Shown here: piece by piece, positions 1 through 9,134 of the stretch | Layout: each line of letters starts with the position of its first letter | How positions within the stretch are numbered: the stretch's first letter is position 1 | NCBI RefSeq assembly: GCF_047263945.1 | Contig: NZ_JBLAVB010000010.1 | Span: 98,214-162,213 of the forward strand | DNA: 64,000 nucleotides | Direction: 5' to 3' | Source: Rhodospirillum sp047263945 | GTDB lineage: Bacteria > Pseudomonadota > Alphaproteobacteria > Rhodospirillales > Rhodospirillaceae | The notes under the pieces: model-generated | Told to the model about the DNA's origin: nothing | Database searches by the model: none | The model's input: only the letters and a program-made list of their open reading frames with translations | Program-made: the position numbers and the translations under genes

Positions 1-2082
1 GCCCTGTTCCAGCAGGATCTCCGAGAAAGAGCGGATCGAGGTCATCGGGGTGCGCAATTCGTGGCTAACCTGCCCGAGAAAGGCGTCCTTTTGGGCATCC
101 AGCGAGCGCAACCGTTCATTGACCTCGCGAAGCTGCACCGCCGTACTTTCCAACTCCTCGGATTTTTCCGCCAGCGCCCGGGTGGTCTCAATCAACTGGT
201 GGGTTTCGTCGGCAATGTCGATCAGGTCGGTCATGCCCAGGCTCTGCCCCCCGGCGATCCGCGAGACCAAAGCATGGGCCGATGCCGCTCCGATCGACCC
301 CGACAACTCCCGCTCCAGGCGGGAGACCACGGCATCGGTGGGATGGGGAAGCCTCCCGCCCAAACCTTGGGAGCGGGCCAGCTCATCGAACAGGCGTAGC
401 GCCGGCTCGTCCCCCAAAATACGTTGGGCAAGAATAAGCAAATCCTCGGTTTCCGCATTGGGGAGGGTTTGGCCCTTGGGCTCCCCCCAGGTGGAGCGGT
501 GCACATCAACGAACAGGGAGCTTTGCAGGCGCTCCAGAGCGCCGGGGCGGCTCAGGCTGGAGACCACGATGAAGCACAGGGCATTGACGCCGATGCTCCA
601 GACCGTGGCGTGCACCAGGGGATCCATATGCGACAGACCAAAGAGAGCCTGGGGCCGCAGCAGACCGATACCCCAAGGACCATCGGCCAAAAGCGCCGGG
701 CCGAGGAGAAAGTCCCCCCCAAAACTGGGAAGAAACAGGGTGTAGACCCACAGGACGAATCCGGCCAACAGACCCGCCAGAGCACCCGATCGGGTGGCGC
801 CCCGCCAGAAAATACCGCCCAACAGGCTAGGTAGAAACTGGGCCACGCCGACAAAGGCGGTCAGACCAATGGAGGCCAGGGCATCCGATCCGCCACTCAG
901 ACGGAAATGGAGGAAGCCCAGCCCCAGGATGGCGGCGATGCTGAACCGACGCGACACCAGAAGCAGATGGCGCAGGTCTCCACTCACGGCCCGGTTCATG
1001 GACAGCAGCCGCATGGCCAGGGGCATGACGATGTGGTTGGAGACCATGGTGGAGACGGCGATGGCCGCGACGATCACCATGGAGGTGGCCGAGGAAAACC
1101 CACCCAGGAAGGCCAGAAGGGCGATTTCATCCCGGTTCGCGGCCAGGGGCAGGGTCAGCACGTACAGATCCGGATTGTGCCCCTCGGGCAGGGAGGTCAA
1201 GCCCACCAGGGCGATGGGCATGATGAAGATGGTCATGCCCAGCAGATAGAGCGGGAAAAGCCAGGACGCCGTCACCAAATGGCTTTCGTCGATATTCTCC
1301 ACCACCGTGACCTGGAACTGCCGGGGCAGACAGATCACCGCCGAGGCCGACAGAAAGATGATGGTCACCCACCGGGGACCAAAGGGGTCCGAAATCCCCT
1401 GTCCGATGTGGGGCGGGATGTAAGAGAAGACATCGGCCCAGCCGTCGGAGATCCCATAAACGGCGAACACACCCACGGCGACCAAGGCCAAGAGCTTAAC
1501 GATGGCCTCCAGGGCGATGGCGGCAACCACCCCATGGTGACGCTCATTGGCGTCCAGATTGCGGGTGCCAAACAGAATGGTGAACAGAGCCATGCCCGCA
1601 GCGACCCAAAAGGCCGTGGTCACCCCGTCTGACTCTCCATTGATCAATTGGTAGCTCAGGGTGACCGATTGGAGTTGCAAGGCGATATAGGGCGTGGTGG
1701 CGATGACCGCGATCACCGTCACCAACACCGCCAGCCCCGGACTTTTGCCATAGCGCGAAGAAATCAAGTCGGCGATGGAGGTAATGCGATAGGCCCGGCC
1801 GATCACCACCAGTTTGCGCAACAACCACCACCAGCCGACGAAAACCAGGGTGGGTCCCAGGTAGATGGTGATGAACTCCAGGCCGCTCCGAGCCGCCGAC
1901 CCCACTGCCCCATAAAAGGTCCAGGAGGTGCAGTAAATGGAAATGGACAGGGTATAGATCACCGGCGATTGCAACCAGTGAATGGGCCCCCGACGGGTGC
2001 GGCGATCCACCAGGAAGGCAACGGTGAACAACAGCGCCACATAGCCCAGGCAGACCGTCAGCAGAAGATTGACCGACAGCAT
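1..2082 (-). CDS. Sodium:solute symporter fused to sensor histidine kinase (partial, C-terminus beyond left edge)
   Basis: Read from the ATG at 2082 the frame stays open for 694 residues to the window edge. The first ~500 residues are a multi-TM SSS/PutP-type permease (early motifs YCTSWTFYGAVG and ITSIADLISSRYGK). A linker and coiled coil follow, then a HisKA box (SHELRTP, His about residue 674). The ATPase domain lies outside the window. This is the CbrA-like architecture, in which a symporter-like membrane domain is joined to a kinase; substrate unknown. The start overlaps the stop of the upstream small gene (TGATG), so the two are translationally coupled. The free-standing receiver upstream is a likely phosphotransfer partner (inference). 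Confidence 0.88.
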   Translation of the reverse strand, partial: MLSVNLLLTVCLGYVALLFTVAFLVDRRTRRGPIHWLQSPVIYTLSISIYCTSWTFYGAVGSAARSGLEFITIYLGPTLVFVGWWWLLRKLVVIGRAYRITSIADLISSRYGKSPGLAVLVTVIAVIATTPYIALQLQSVTLSYQLINGESDGVTTAFWVAAGMALFTILFGTRNLDANERHHGVVAAIALEAIVKLLALVAVGVFAVYGISDGWADVFSYIPPHIGQGISDPFGPRWVTIIFLSASAVICLPRQFQVTVVENIDESHLVTASWLFPLYLLGMTIFIMPIALVGLTSLPEGHNPDLYVLTLPLAANRDEIALLAFLGGFSSATSMVIVAAIAVSTMVSNHIVMPLAMRLLSMNRAVSGDLRHLLLVSRRFSIAAILGLGFLHFRLSGGSDALASIGLTAFVGVAQFLPSLLGGIFWRGATRSGALAGLLAGFVLWVYTLFLPSFGGDFLLGPALLADGPWGIGLLRPQALFGLSHMDPLVHATVWSIGVNALCFIVVSSLSRPGALERLQSSLFVDVHRSTWGEPKGQTLPNAETEDLLILAQRILGDEPALRLFDELARSQGLGGRLPHPTDAVVSRLERELSGSIGAASAHALVSRIAGGQSLGMTDLIDIADETHQLIETTRALAEKSEELESTAVQLREVNERLRSLDAQKDAFLGQVSHELRTPMTSIRSFSEILLEQG

Positions 2083-2462
2083 CAGGGCCCGCCTGCCCCG
2101 GGTCCAGAGGCACTCCCGGTTTCCCCTCCCCTCTCTGGCGGCGAGTCGTCCGAACCGGTGCCTCCCCCTTCCCTGGCTCCCTGCTGGGTCACCCAAAGGG
2201 TGCTGGCCAAACCCGCCGTTCCCAGGATCAGCCCGACCCAAACCCCGAACAGGTAAACCAGGGGGAAAGGAACGCCAAGAACTTGGACATCAATCAAAGA
2301 GACTCCCGCCAAGGGGGGCAAAAGCAAGGCGACACCGACGGCAAGCAGAACGGTGGAGCGGTCCCGGACCCGCCGGTGGTCGAGGCGTCCCCGGGGGCGA
2401 CCCTGGGGACGACCCTGGGGACGCCTGGGCAAAAGACGCCCGGGCAGGAGAGGCCGGGGCAA
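2082..2462 (-). CDS. Small two-TM membrane protein preceding the symporter kinase
   Basis: Frame of about 126 residues lying between the response regulator and the symporter kinase and overlapping the latter's ATG by one base. The N-terminal third is Arg/Pro rich, from a short DNA repeat near 2395-2430. Two hydrophobic stretches follow (STVLLAVGVALLLPPLAGV and the region around VYLFGVWVGLILG), then a charged Gly/Ser tail. Small accessory membrane proteins commonly sit next to SSS-type symporters, so an accessory role is inferred. No ATG follows the upstream stop; TTG 2462 or TTG 2432 is the likely start, so the N-terminus is uncertain. Confidence 0.6.
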   Translation of the reverse strand: MPRPLLPGRLLPRRPQGRPQGRPRGRLDHRRVRDRSTVLLAVGVALLLPPLAGVSLIDVQVLGVPFPLVYLFGVWVGLILGTAGLASTLWVTQQGAREGGGTGSDDSPPERGGETGSASGPGAGGP

Positions 2463-2469
2463 AACCGGT

Positions 2470-2850
2470 TTACTCCGCCGCCCGACCCGCAGCGAGGCGC
2501 TCCACCGCAGCGACGATATCCGCATTGGCGAAGGGCTTGGTCATGAACAGATCAGCACCCCCGTCCATTGCCGTCTCCCGGTCTTCCCGCTGACTTTTGG
2601 CCGTCAGCATGAGCACGGGCGTCCGCCGCGCGGTTCGATCGGCCCGCAGACGCCGCAGAATTTCGTATCCGTCCAATTCCGGAAGCATGACATCCAAAAC
2701 GAGGACATGGGGTGCCTCTCGCTGAACCGCTTCCCAGGCTTGACGTCCATCCATCTGAACCGAAACCTCGAATCCGGCCCTTTCCAGCAAGAACGTCAGG
2801 GACTCGACAATATTCGGCTCATCCTCGGCTACAAGCACACGCCTGCCCAT
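2470..2850 (-). CDS. Single-domain response regulator (CheY-like receiver)
   Basis: 126-residue receiver with no output domain. Visible hallmarks: acidic pocket EDE at residues 9-11, phosphoacceptor Asp53 in VLVLDVMLP, Thr83 in MLTAK, and conserved Lys105 in MTKPF. Start chosen at ATG 2850 because AGGGAGGGG lies about 10 nt upstream; the ATG at 2874 has a poorer site. It is first of a three-gene minus-strand set ending in the symporter histidine kinase, so it is probably phosphorylated by that kinase and acts by protein contact rather than DNA binding (inference). Confidence 0.9.
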   Translation of the reverse strand: MGRRVLVAEDEPNIVESLTFLLERAGFEVSVQMDGRQAWEAVQREAPHVLVLDVMLPELDGYEILRRLRADRTARRTPVLMLTAKSQREDRETAMDGGADLFMTKPFANADIVAAVERLAAGRAAE

Positions 2851-2959
2851 GGTGCGAAACCCCTCCCTGTTCATGCGCCCTTTTTCGGATCGCTTACGGC
2901 GAATTAGAGTGCATTTCACCCAGAGGTGCAATGACCGTTTGGTCGGTAGGGGCCAGGCT

Positions 2960-4390
2960 CTAATCCAGGAGGGGATCCTCCACCCGGTGCGCACAACTGG
3001 CCCGGGGGCAGAGTCGGCAACTGGGGCCGACCTCGTCCACCCGGGCGGAGGGATCGGGGGCATAGACCGTCCGGCGGGCGTCGGCCTCGCTCATCGCCAC
3101 CATGTCGGTGAGGTAATGGCGGGGGCGACCAAACCCCGTGGGACCGGCGCTGCGGGCGCGGGCGATGAACACATGCCGGGCACCAGAGGGGAAAACCACG
3201 CATTGGCGGATCACCGCTTCCGGACTTTGTTGCGCCCGGTAGAGCACCCAAAGGGGGCAGGCTGCCGCATACCGAGGCAAGGCCAGACCCGGGAGTCCCC
3301 GCATTTCGATGATCGTGCCCGCCGCGTTGGCCCGATAGTAGCCGAAACGCGGATGTCCCTCCCCCGGCAACAGAGCCGTCAAGCGGTGGCAGACCGTTTC
3401 CACCTCGACCGAAAACAGGTCGGCCAGGGCCTCCACGTCATACTTCAAATCCCTGGCCCTGGGGGCGAACAGGTCCATGGGAAGGAGCAGGGTCCCCACC
3501 GCGTAATCACTCAAGGCCCGGCGCGCCCGCTGGCGGCCAGGTGCCGTCCGAATGGCCGCGCTGGCCTCCGTGGTCCGATCGATGACCGGTATCATATGGC
3601 GGTCCACCAGGGTCCGCGCCCGTTCGATCCGTGACAGGGGAAGCGGATCCGTCAGGGAAGCGGTCAAGCGCCCCCCCACCTCCCGGCCCGCCTCCTCGAT
3701 CTCCTCGAACCGGTTGCCATGGGTCTCGAACAGGGACTCCACTTCATCCAGGGGCGTCATCACCCGGTCCGGGTCCTCGGCCTTGTCCAGATAGGTGGCC
3801 AGGGCCTCGCCCGCGTCGGACAGGGCACGGCTTTCCTCGTTGATGATGACCATGAAGCGGTCCCGCCGGTCCGGCGGGATGTCCGAGTAGTCGGTAAGGA
3901 TTTCTGCCGCAGATCGGACAGCAGCAATGCGCGTCAACATGCGGTGGATGGCCTCACCCAGGAAAGGGTCGTTGGACAGCCGGTCGGACAGAATGGCCGC
4001 CCGGGCCGTAGCCTCCCGTTCGGCCCGGGCCAGGGCACCAATGCCCCGGGCCCAACCGGGGAAACGGCCAATCAACTCGTCGATTCGCCCCGCCTCAACC
4101 CCGGCACCCGACAGGGTTGGCAGATGGGCGATCTCGGTCAGGGTTCCGACCAGGCGTCGCTCCGTTGCCCCATCCAGCTCTTCCAAAGTGAGGCCCAAGG
4201 CCTCCGCCACGCGGTGCAACACGGCCCCCGCGACCTTCCGCTTGTTCCATTCGATTAAATTCAAATAGGAGGCGGAGATGCCGATGCGTTCCGCCAAATC
4301 CGACTGCCGGATCCCCAACTCCCGCCGTCTCTGACGGATGCGAGGCCCCAAGATGGATCCGGATTGGCCGGTTTTTCCCTGCGCAGACAC
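2960..4390 (-). CDS. XRE-family regulator with DUF2083 C-terminus (short-chain fatty acyl regulator type)
   Basis: 476 residues. An N-terminal XRE helix-turn-helix (about residues 15-70, SDLAERIGISASYLNLIEW) and a C-terminal DUF2083-type region ending in a Cys cluster (CRLCPRASC) match the RamB/ScfR-like family, which controls carbon metabolism genes in response to acyl-CoA-type signals. The middle contains a helical stretch around MLTRIAAVRSAAEIL that resembles a HisKA hairpin without the histidine. GTG start at 4390 has AAGGAG upstream. It is divergent from the Liv-type ABC operon at 4639 and probably regulates it and itself (inference). Ligand unknown. Confidence 0.82.
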   Translation of the reverse strand: MSAQGKTGQSGSILGPRIRQRRRELGIRQSDLAERIGISASYLNLIEWNKRKVAGAVLHRVAEALGLTLEELDGATERRLVGTLTEIAHLPTLSGAGVEAGRIDELIGRFPGWARGIGALARAEREATARAAILSDRLSNDPFLGEAIHRMLTRIAAVRSAAEILTDYSDIPPDRRDRFMVIINEESRALSDAGEALATYLDKAEDPDRVMTPLDEVESLFETHGNRFEEIEEAGREVGGRLTASLTDPLPLSRIERARTLVDRHMIPVIDRTTEASAAIRTAPGRQRARRALSDYAVGTLLLPMDLFAPRARDLKYDVEALADLFSVEVETVCHRLTALLPGEGHPRFGYYRANAAGTIIEMRGLPGLALPRYAAACPLWVLYRAQQSPEAVIRQCVVFPSGARHVFIARARSAGPTGFGRPRHYLTDMVAMSEADARRTVYAPDPSARVDEVGPSCRLCPRASCAHRVEDPLLD

Positions 4391-4638
4391 GACCTCACCG
4401 TCTCCTTGTCAAAAATTTACATTTGTGAGCAAGCGCAACAACATTTATTTACAAAAAACTCGTTGAAAGTCAATAGCTTATTGAGCATTTGACAAAAACA
4501 CGGCATTCTCCGGCATCACGAGGGGCTTTTCGCACCCATAGAGGATCCGTTGGCGGACCGCATCCCTCCAAAACAAACGTCACAGAGACAAACAGAGTCA
4601 AGACGGCCAACGTCGAGACGCACAGGGAGTGAAGTACA
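4391..4638. promoter_or_regulatory. Divergent control region between XRE regulator and ABC operon
   Basis: AT-rich island in GC-rich DNA. Two related half-sites, ATTTACATTTGTGA near 4415 and TTTACAAAA at 4448-4456, are candidate operators for the adjacent XRE protein. A TTGACA box at 4489-4494 could be a -35 for the transporter operon, but no convincing -10 is visible. All assignments here are inference from position and motif shape. Confidence 0.4.
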
Positions 4639-5979
4639 ATGTCCGATTTCAAGATCAGCCGCCGTGGTATTTTGCGGGGAACGGCCATGGTCGGTGCAGG
4701 TTTGGCCATGCCGACCATCCTCACCAGCCGGGCTTGGGCGGCCGGTTATGTCAACGAGCCCAAAGGCGGGACCGTGACCCTGGGCTTCAACGTGCCCCAG
4801 ACCGGTGCCTATGCCGAGGAAGGTGCCGACGAGCTGCGCGCCTACCAACTGGCCGTTGAGCATCTGAACGGCGAGGGTGACGGCGGCATGATGGAGACCT
4901 TCTCCTCCAAGGCCCTGACCGGCAGCGGCATCAACGGCAAGAAGGTCGTCTTCGTCACCGGTGACACCCAAACCAAGTCCGACGCCGCACGCGCCAGCGC
5001 CAAGCGGATGATCGAGAAGGACGGCGCGGTGATGATCACCGGCGGATCGTCGTCCGGCGTGGCCATCGCGGTCCAGGGTCTCTGTCAGGATGCCGGTGTC
5101 ATCTTCATGGCTGGCTTGACCCATTCCAACGACACCACCGGCAAGGATAAGCGGGCTAACGGCTTCCGCCACTTCTTCAACACCGAGATGACCGGCGCCG
5201 CCCTGGGTCCGGTGCTGAAGAACGCCTATGGCACCGACCGCAAGGCCTATCACCTGACCGCCGATTACACCTGGGGCTGGAGCCAGGAAGAATCCATCAA
5301 GAAGTACACCGAGAAGATGGGCTGGGAAACCGTCGCTGCGGTCCGCACCCCGCTGGGTGCCGGTGACTTCTCCCAGTACATCACCCCGGTTCTGAACTCC
5401 GGGGCCGACGTGCTGGTTCTGAACCACTATGGCCGCGACATGGTGAACTCCCTGACCCAGGCGGTGCAGTTCGGCCTGAAGGACAAAATGGTCAATGGCA
5501 AGGAATTCGCCATCGTCGTCCCACTCTACAGCCGTCTCATGGCCCAGGGCGCGGGCGACGCCGTGAAGGGCATTTTGGGCTCCACCAACTGGCACTGGTC
5601 CCTGCAGGACGCGGGATCCCAGGCTTTCGTCAAGTCCTTCGGCCAGAAGTACGGCTTCCCGCCCAGTCAGGCCGCCCATACCTGCTATGTGCAGACTCTG
5701 CTGTACGCCGACGCCTGCCAGCGGGCAGGCACCTTCATGCCCTCCGAAGTCGGCAAGGCCCTGGAAGGGTTCGATTTCGATGGTCTGGGCAATGGTCCCA
5801 CCCTGTACCGCGCAGCCGACCATCAGTGCTTCAAGGATGTGCTGGTTGTGCGCGGTAAGGAAAACCCCTCCTCCAAGTTCGACCTGCTTGAGGTGGTCGA
5901 GGTCACGCCACGTGCGCAGATCGAATACGATCCAGCGATGCTGGGTGGCGAGCTGGGTCCGTACAACAACGGAGCCTGA
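4639..5979 (+). CDS. Liv-type ABC transporter substrate-binding protein with Tat signal
   Basis: 446 residues. The start carries a twin-arginine signal (SRRGILRG at 7-14) and a cleavage site after AWA at 32-34, so it is exported folded to the periplasm. The mature part is a type I periplasmic-binding fold of the branched-chain amino acid/amide family (VTLGFNVPQTGAYAEEGADE). First gene of a five-gene transporter operon. The ligand cannot be read from the sequence. The neighbouring acyl-type regulator suggests a carboxylate or amide rather than simply leucine (inference). Confidence 0.88.
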   Translation: MSDFKISRRGILRGTAMVGAGLAMPTILTSRAWAAGYVNEPKGGTVTLGFNVPQTGAYAEEGADELRAYQLAVEHLNGEGDGGMMETFSSKALTGSGINGKKVVFVTGDTQTKSDAARASAKRMIEKDGAVMITGGSSSGVAIAVQGLCQDAGVIFMAGLTHSNDTTGKDKRANGFRHFFNTEMTGAALGPVLKNAYGTDRKAYHLTADYTWGWSQEESIKKYTEKMGWETVAAVRTPLGAGDFSQYITPVLNSGADVLVLNHYGRDMVNSLTQAVQFGLKDKMVNGKEFAIVVPLYSRLMAQGAGDAVKGILGSTNWHWSLQDAGSQAFVKSFGQKYGFPPSQAAHTCYVQTLLYADACQRAGTFMPSEVGKALEGFDFDGLGNGPTLYRAADHQCFKDVLVVRGKENPSSKFDLLEVVEVTPRAQIEYDPAMLGGELGPYNNGA

Positions 5980-5994
5980 TCTCGCTTCGGGGTG

Positions 5995-6018
5995 GCGCGC
6001 GGACCGGTTCGCCGGACC
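5995..6018 (+). terminator. Hairpin between binding protein and permease (attenuator/stabiliser)
   Basis: GGACCGG, loop TTCG, CCGGACC: a near-perfect stem with a stable tetraloop just after the binding-protein stop, inside a 192-nt gap before the first permease. There is no clear U-run, so partial attenuation or mRNA stabilisation is more likely than full termination. Such hairpins commonly keep binding-protein mRNA more abundant than permease mRNA. Confidence 0.4.
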
Positions 6019-6171
6019 CCTTTCCCGCGCGTCACACCGTTGTTCGACCTTCGCCGACCTGTTGGGCCGCCCCGCCTCCCCCCTTCCGCCCTCCCAAACA
6101 CGACCGGAGGCGGATTGGGCGGGGCGGTCGACAGTCCAGATTTCCGATCTCGAATCCGGAACCGATGTCAC

Positions 6172-7200
6172 ATGGACGCGATCCTGCTGCAAATTCTCAA
6201 CGGGCTCGACAAGGGTGGCGCTTATGCCCTTATCGCGCTCGGCTTGACCATTATCTTCGGCACCCTGGGCGTCGTGAACTTCGCCCATGGCGCGCTGTTC
6301 ATGCTGGGTGCCTTTTGCGCGGTGGCTTTCAAGGCCCTGCTCAACATGCAAAAGGTTTCCATAGACCCCACCCAGATGACCGCCTGGGGCACGCCCATGG
6401 AAGTCCGTGTGCCCTATGTGGAGGCCTGGTTCGGTGACTTCGGCTCAACCCTGCTGGACTATTCCGTCCCCATTTCCCTCCTGATCGCCGTACCCTTCAT
6501 GTTGCTGCTGGGCATCATCATGGAGCGTGGCTTGATCCGGTTTTTCTACCGGCGCCCCCATGCCGACCAGATCCTGGTGACCTTCGGTCTGGCCATCGTC
6601 CTGCAGGAAATCACCCGGTCCTTTTTCGGCGCCAATCCCATCCCCATGCCCGCTCCGGAAGCGGCCCAGGGGATGATCGACTTCGGAGCGGCCTTTGGTT
6701 TCTCGGCCGACAGCGTCGTCTATCCGGCTTGGCGCCTGCTGTACTTCCTGTTCTCCCTGGTCATCATCGGAGCGGTGCTGGCCTTTTTGCAATTCACCAG
6801 CTTCGGTATGGTGGTGCGGGCGGGCATGGCCGACCGGGAGACCGTGGGCCTGCTGGGGATCGACATCGACCGGCGGTTCACCATCGTCTTCGGGATCGCG
6901 GCGGTCGTCGCGGGCTTGGCCGGGGCCATGTATACCCCCATCCTCAGTCCCGATTATCACATGGGCATGGACTTCCTGGTGCTCAGTTTCGTTGTGGTCG
7001 TCGTTGGCGGTATGGGCTCGCTCAGCGGGGCCGTGGTCGCCGGATTCACCCTGGGTATCCTGCAAAGCTTCGCCTCCATGAACGAGGTGAAGGCCATCTT
7101 TCCCGGGATCGACCAGATCATCATCTACCTCATCGCCGTCGGTATTCTGCTGGTCCGCCCCCGTGGGTTGATGGGCCGCAAGGGCGTGATGGAGAATTAA
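6172..7200 (+). CDS. livH: ABC transporter permease, LivH type
   Basis: 342 residues, a hydrophobic inner-membrane permease of the branched-chain amino acid family (BPD_transp_2). The N-terminus MDAILLQILNGLDKGGAYAL followed by GLTIIFGTLGVVNFAHGALF is characteristic, as is the late GGMGSLSGAVVAGF motif. ATG 6172 is chosen because the frame upstream is non-family sequence of skewed composition. Followed after 5 nt by the second permease. The symbol names the family position, not a proven leucine substrate. Confidence 0.88.
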   Translation: MDAILLQILNGLDKGGAYALIALGLTIIFGTLGVVNFAHGALFMLGAFCAVAFKALLNMQKVSIDPTQMTAWGTPMEVRVPYVEAWFGDFGSTLLDYSVPISLLIAVPFMLLLGIIMERGLIRFFYRRPHADQILVTFGLAIVLQEITRSFFGANPIPMPAPEAAQGMIDFGAAFGFSADSVVYPAWRLLYFLFSLVIIGAVLAFLQFTSFGMVVRAGMADRETVGLLGIDIDRRFTIVFGIAAVVAGLAGAMYTPILSPDYHMGMDFLVLSFVVVVVGGMGSLSGAVVAGFTLGILQSFASMNEVKAIFPGIDQIIIYLIAVGILLVRPRGLMGRKGVMEN

Positions 7201-7205
7201 GTCCA

Positions 7206-8363
7206 ATGGGCAACCTCGCCATGAACAAGAACGATCTGATCCTCCTGGGGGCCTTCGTCCTGGTGGTTCTGTTCGCTCCGCAACTCTTCGCCCCGCTCGG
7301 CGCCGGATATCCGGACCTTCTGCAGAAGTTCGCCATCTACGGCATCTTCGCCTTGGGGTTCAATATCCTGTTCGGCCTGACCGGATACCTGTCCTTCGGC
7401 CATGCCGCCTTCCTGGGTGTCGGATCCTATTCCGCCGTCTGGTGCTTCAAACTGCTGAGCATGAACCCCCTGCCCGCCCTGCTGTTCGCCGTCCTGTTTG
7501 GCGGTCTCTTCGCGGCGGCCATCGGTTTCGTCTCCCTGCGCCGGACGGGCATCTACTTCTCGATCCTGACCCTGGCGTTTGCCCAGATGAGTTACAATCT
7601 GGCCTATTCGGTGATGACCCCCATCACCAATGGCGAGACCGGGCTGCAACTCGCCCAAAGTGACCCCCGCATCATCGACGTGCTATTTGGCCGGGATTAC
7701 GGCGCCGTCCTGCCCTCGTCGGACCTCTTTGGCCTCGAGATGACGGGATATTCGGGCTACTACTTCTGCGCCGTGATGCTGATCATCTGTTTTTTCATCT
7801 CCCTGCGCATCTTCCGCTCTCCCTTCGGACTGATGCTGCGCGGTCTGAAGTCCAACCAGAACCGCATGGCCTATACCGGCCTGAACATCCGGCCCTATGC
7901 CCTGAGCGCCTTTATCATCTCGGGCATGTATGCCGGTCTGGCCGGGGGCCTCTTGGCCATCACCGACCCCCTGGCCGGGGCAGAGCGCATGCAATGGACC
8001 GCCTCGGGCGAGGTGGTCTTGATGACCATTCTGGGGGGGGCAGGCACCCTGCTGGGACCGGTAATCGGCGCGACCTTCATCAAGTACTTCGAGAACATTT
8101 TCTCGGCCTTCAACGATGGCATTCTCAATCAGGTCTATGGCTTCCTGCCGGACTCCTTGCGGGACATCATGGTGTCCATTTCCTCGCTGTTCGTGGGGGA
8201 AGGCTGGAACCTGACCCTGGGCGTGTTGTTCATGCTGATCGTGATCTTCCTGCCTGGAGGGTTGATCGAGGGCGTGAAGCGCATTCGCACCGGCGTCGGA
8301 AACCTATTCCGCAGCGGCGGTGACGGCGATGGGAAGACTCCCACTGCCGCTCCGGCCGAGTAA
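7206..8363 (+). CDS. livM: ABC transporter permease, LivM type
   Basis: 385-residue inner-membrane permease. Motifs typical of LivM: AIYGIFALGFNILFGLTGYLSFGHAAFLGVG near residues 45-75 (shown in part), SLRRTGIYFSILTLAFAQM, and GGAGTLLGPVIGA towards the end. ATG 7206 lies 5 nt after livH; ATG 7221 is a possible alternative. It forms the heterodimeric channel with LivH. The polar C-terminal tail is short and variable. Confidence 0.88.
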   Translation: MGNLAMNKNDLILLGAFVLVVLFAPQLFAPLGAGYPDLLQKFAIYGIFALGFNILFGLTGYLSFGHAAFLGVGSYSAVWCFKLLSMNPLPALLFAVLFGGLFAAAIGFVSLRRTGIYFSILTLAFAQMSYNLAYSVMTPITNGETGLQLAQSDPRIIDVLFGRDYGAVLPSSDLFGLEMTGYSGYYFCAVMLIICFFISLRIFRSPFGLMLRGLKSNQNRMAYTGLNIRPYALSAFIISGMYAGLAGGLLAITDPLAGAERMQWTASGEVVLMTILGGAGTLLGPVIGATFIKYFENIFSAFNDGILNQVYGFLPDSLRDIMVSISSLFVGEGWNLTLGVLFMLIVIFLPGGLIEGVKRIRTGVGNLFRSGGDGDGKTPTAAPAE

Positions 8364-8378
8364 GGGGGGAGCGGAACC

Positions 8379-9134
8379 ATGAGTCTTCTATCGGTCAAAG
8401 ACGTCAACAAGCGCTTCGGTGGCCTCAAGGCCTTGGACAAGGTCAACCTTGAGGTGGAGGCCGGGACGGTCCATGCGATCATCGGCCCCAACGGCGCGGG
8501 CAAATCAACCCTGCTCAACTGCTTCATCGGTCGCCTGGATCCGGACACCGGCAGCGTGACCTTCGACGGCAAATCCCTGTTGGGTCTGCCGCCGCACGAA
8601 ATCAATCAAGCCGGTGTCAGCCGGGTTTTCCAGACACCGGAAATCTTCGCCGACCTGACCCTGCTGCGCAATGTGATGCTGCCCGCCTTCGCCAAACGGG
8701 ACGGATCCTTCAACCTGAACCCCTGGTCCCTGGTCGACCGGCAGGCCGACATCCGCGACGAGGCCATGCACCTGCTCGAGGACGTGGGGCTGGCCGAGAA
8801 GGCCGGGCATATCGCCGGACAGCTCTCGCGCGGGGACAAGCGGCGCCTGGAACTGGCCATGTGCTTGGTGCAGAAACCCAAGCTGTTGTTGCTCGACGAA
8901 CCGACCGCAGGCATGGCCCGGGCCGACACCAACAACACCATCGATCTGATGAAAAAGATCGCCGACCGCGGCATGACCATGGTGGTCATCGAACACGACA
9001 TGCATGTGGTGTTTTCGCTCGCCAACAAGATCAGCGTGCTCGCCCAGGGCACGGTCATCGTCGAGGACCTGCCCGAGAACATCAAGGGCAACCCCCGAGT
9101 CCAGGAAGCCTATCTGGGAGGGGCTCACCTATGA
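8379..9134 (+). CDS. livG: ABC transporter ATP-binding protein, LivG type
   Basis: 251 residues with Walker A GPNGAGKS at 36-43, an unusual signature motif LSRGDKRRLE where LSYGQ-like is usual, and Walker B LLLLDEPTAGM. The D-loop and switch His are present (VIEHDMHVVFSLA). GGGGGAG lies just before ATG 8379. The last codons overlap the next gene by ATGA at 9131-9134, so the two ATPases are coupled. Confidence 0.88.
   Translation: MSLLSVKDVNKRFGGLKALDKVNLEVEAGTVHAIIGPNGAGKSTLLNCFIGRLDPDTGSVTFDGKSLLGLPPHEINQAGVSRVFQTPEIFADLTLLRNVMLPAFAKRDGSFNLNPWSLVDRQADIRDEAMHLLEDVGLAEKAGHIAGQLSRGDKRRLELAMCLVQKPKLLLLDEPTAGMARADTNNTIDLMKKIADRGMTMVVIEHDMHVVFSLANKISVLAQGTVIVEDLPENIKGNPRVQEAYLGGAHL

Noticed and set aside
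4516..6351. 611-codon minus-strand frame opposite the binding-protein gene
   Set aside because: His/Gly/Gln-rich shadow of a GC-rich gene; the plus strand encodes a clear periplasmic protein.
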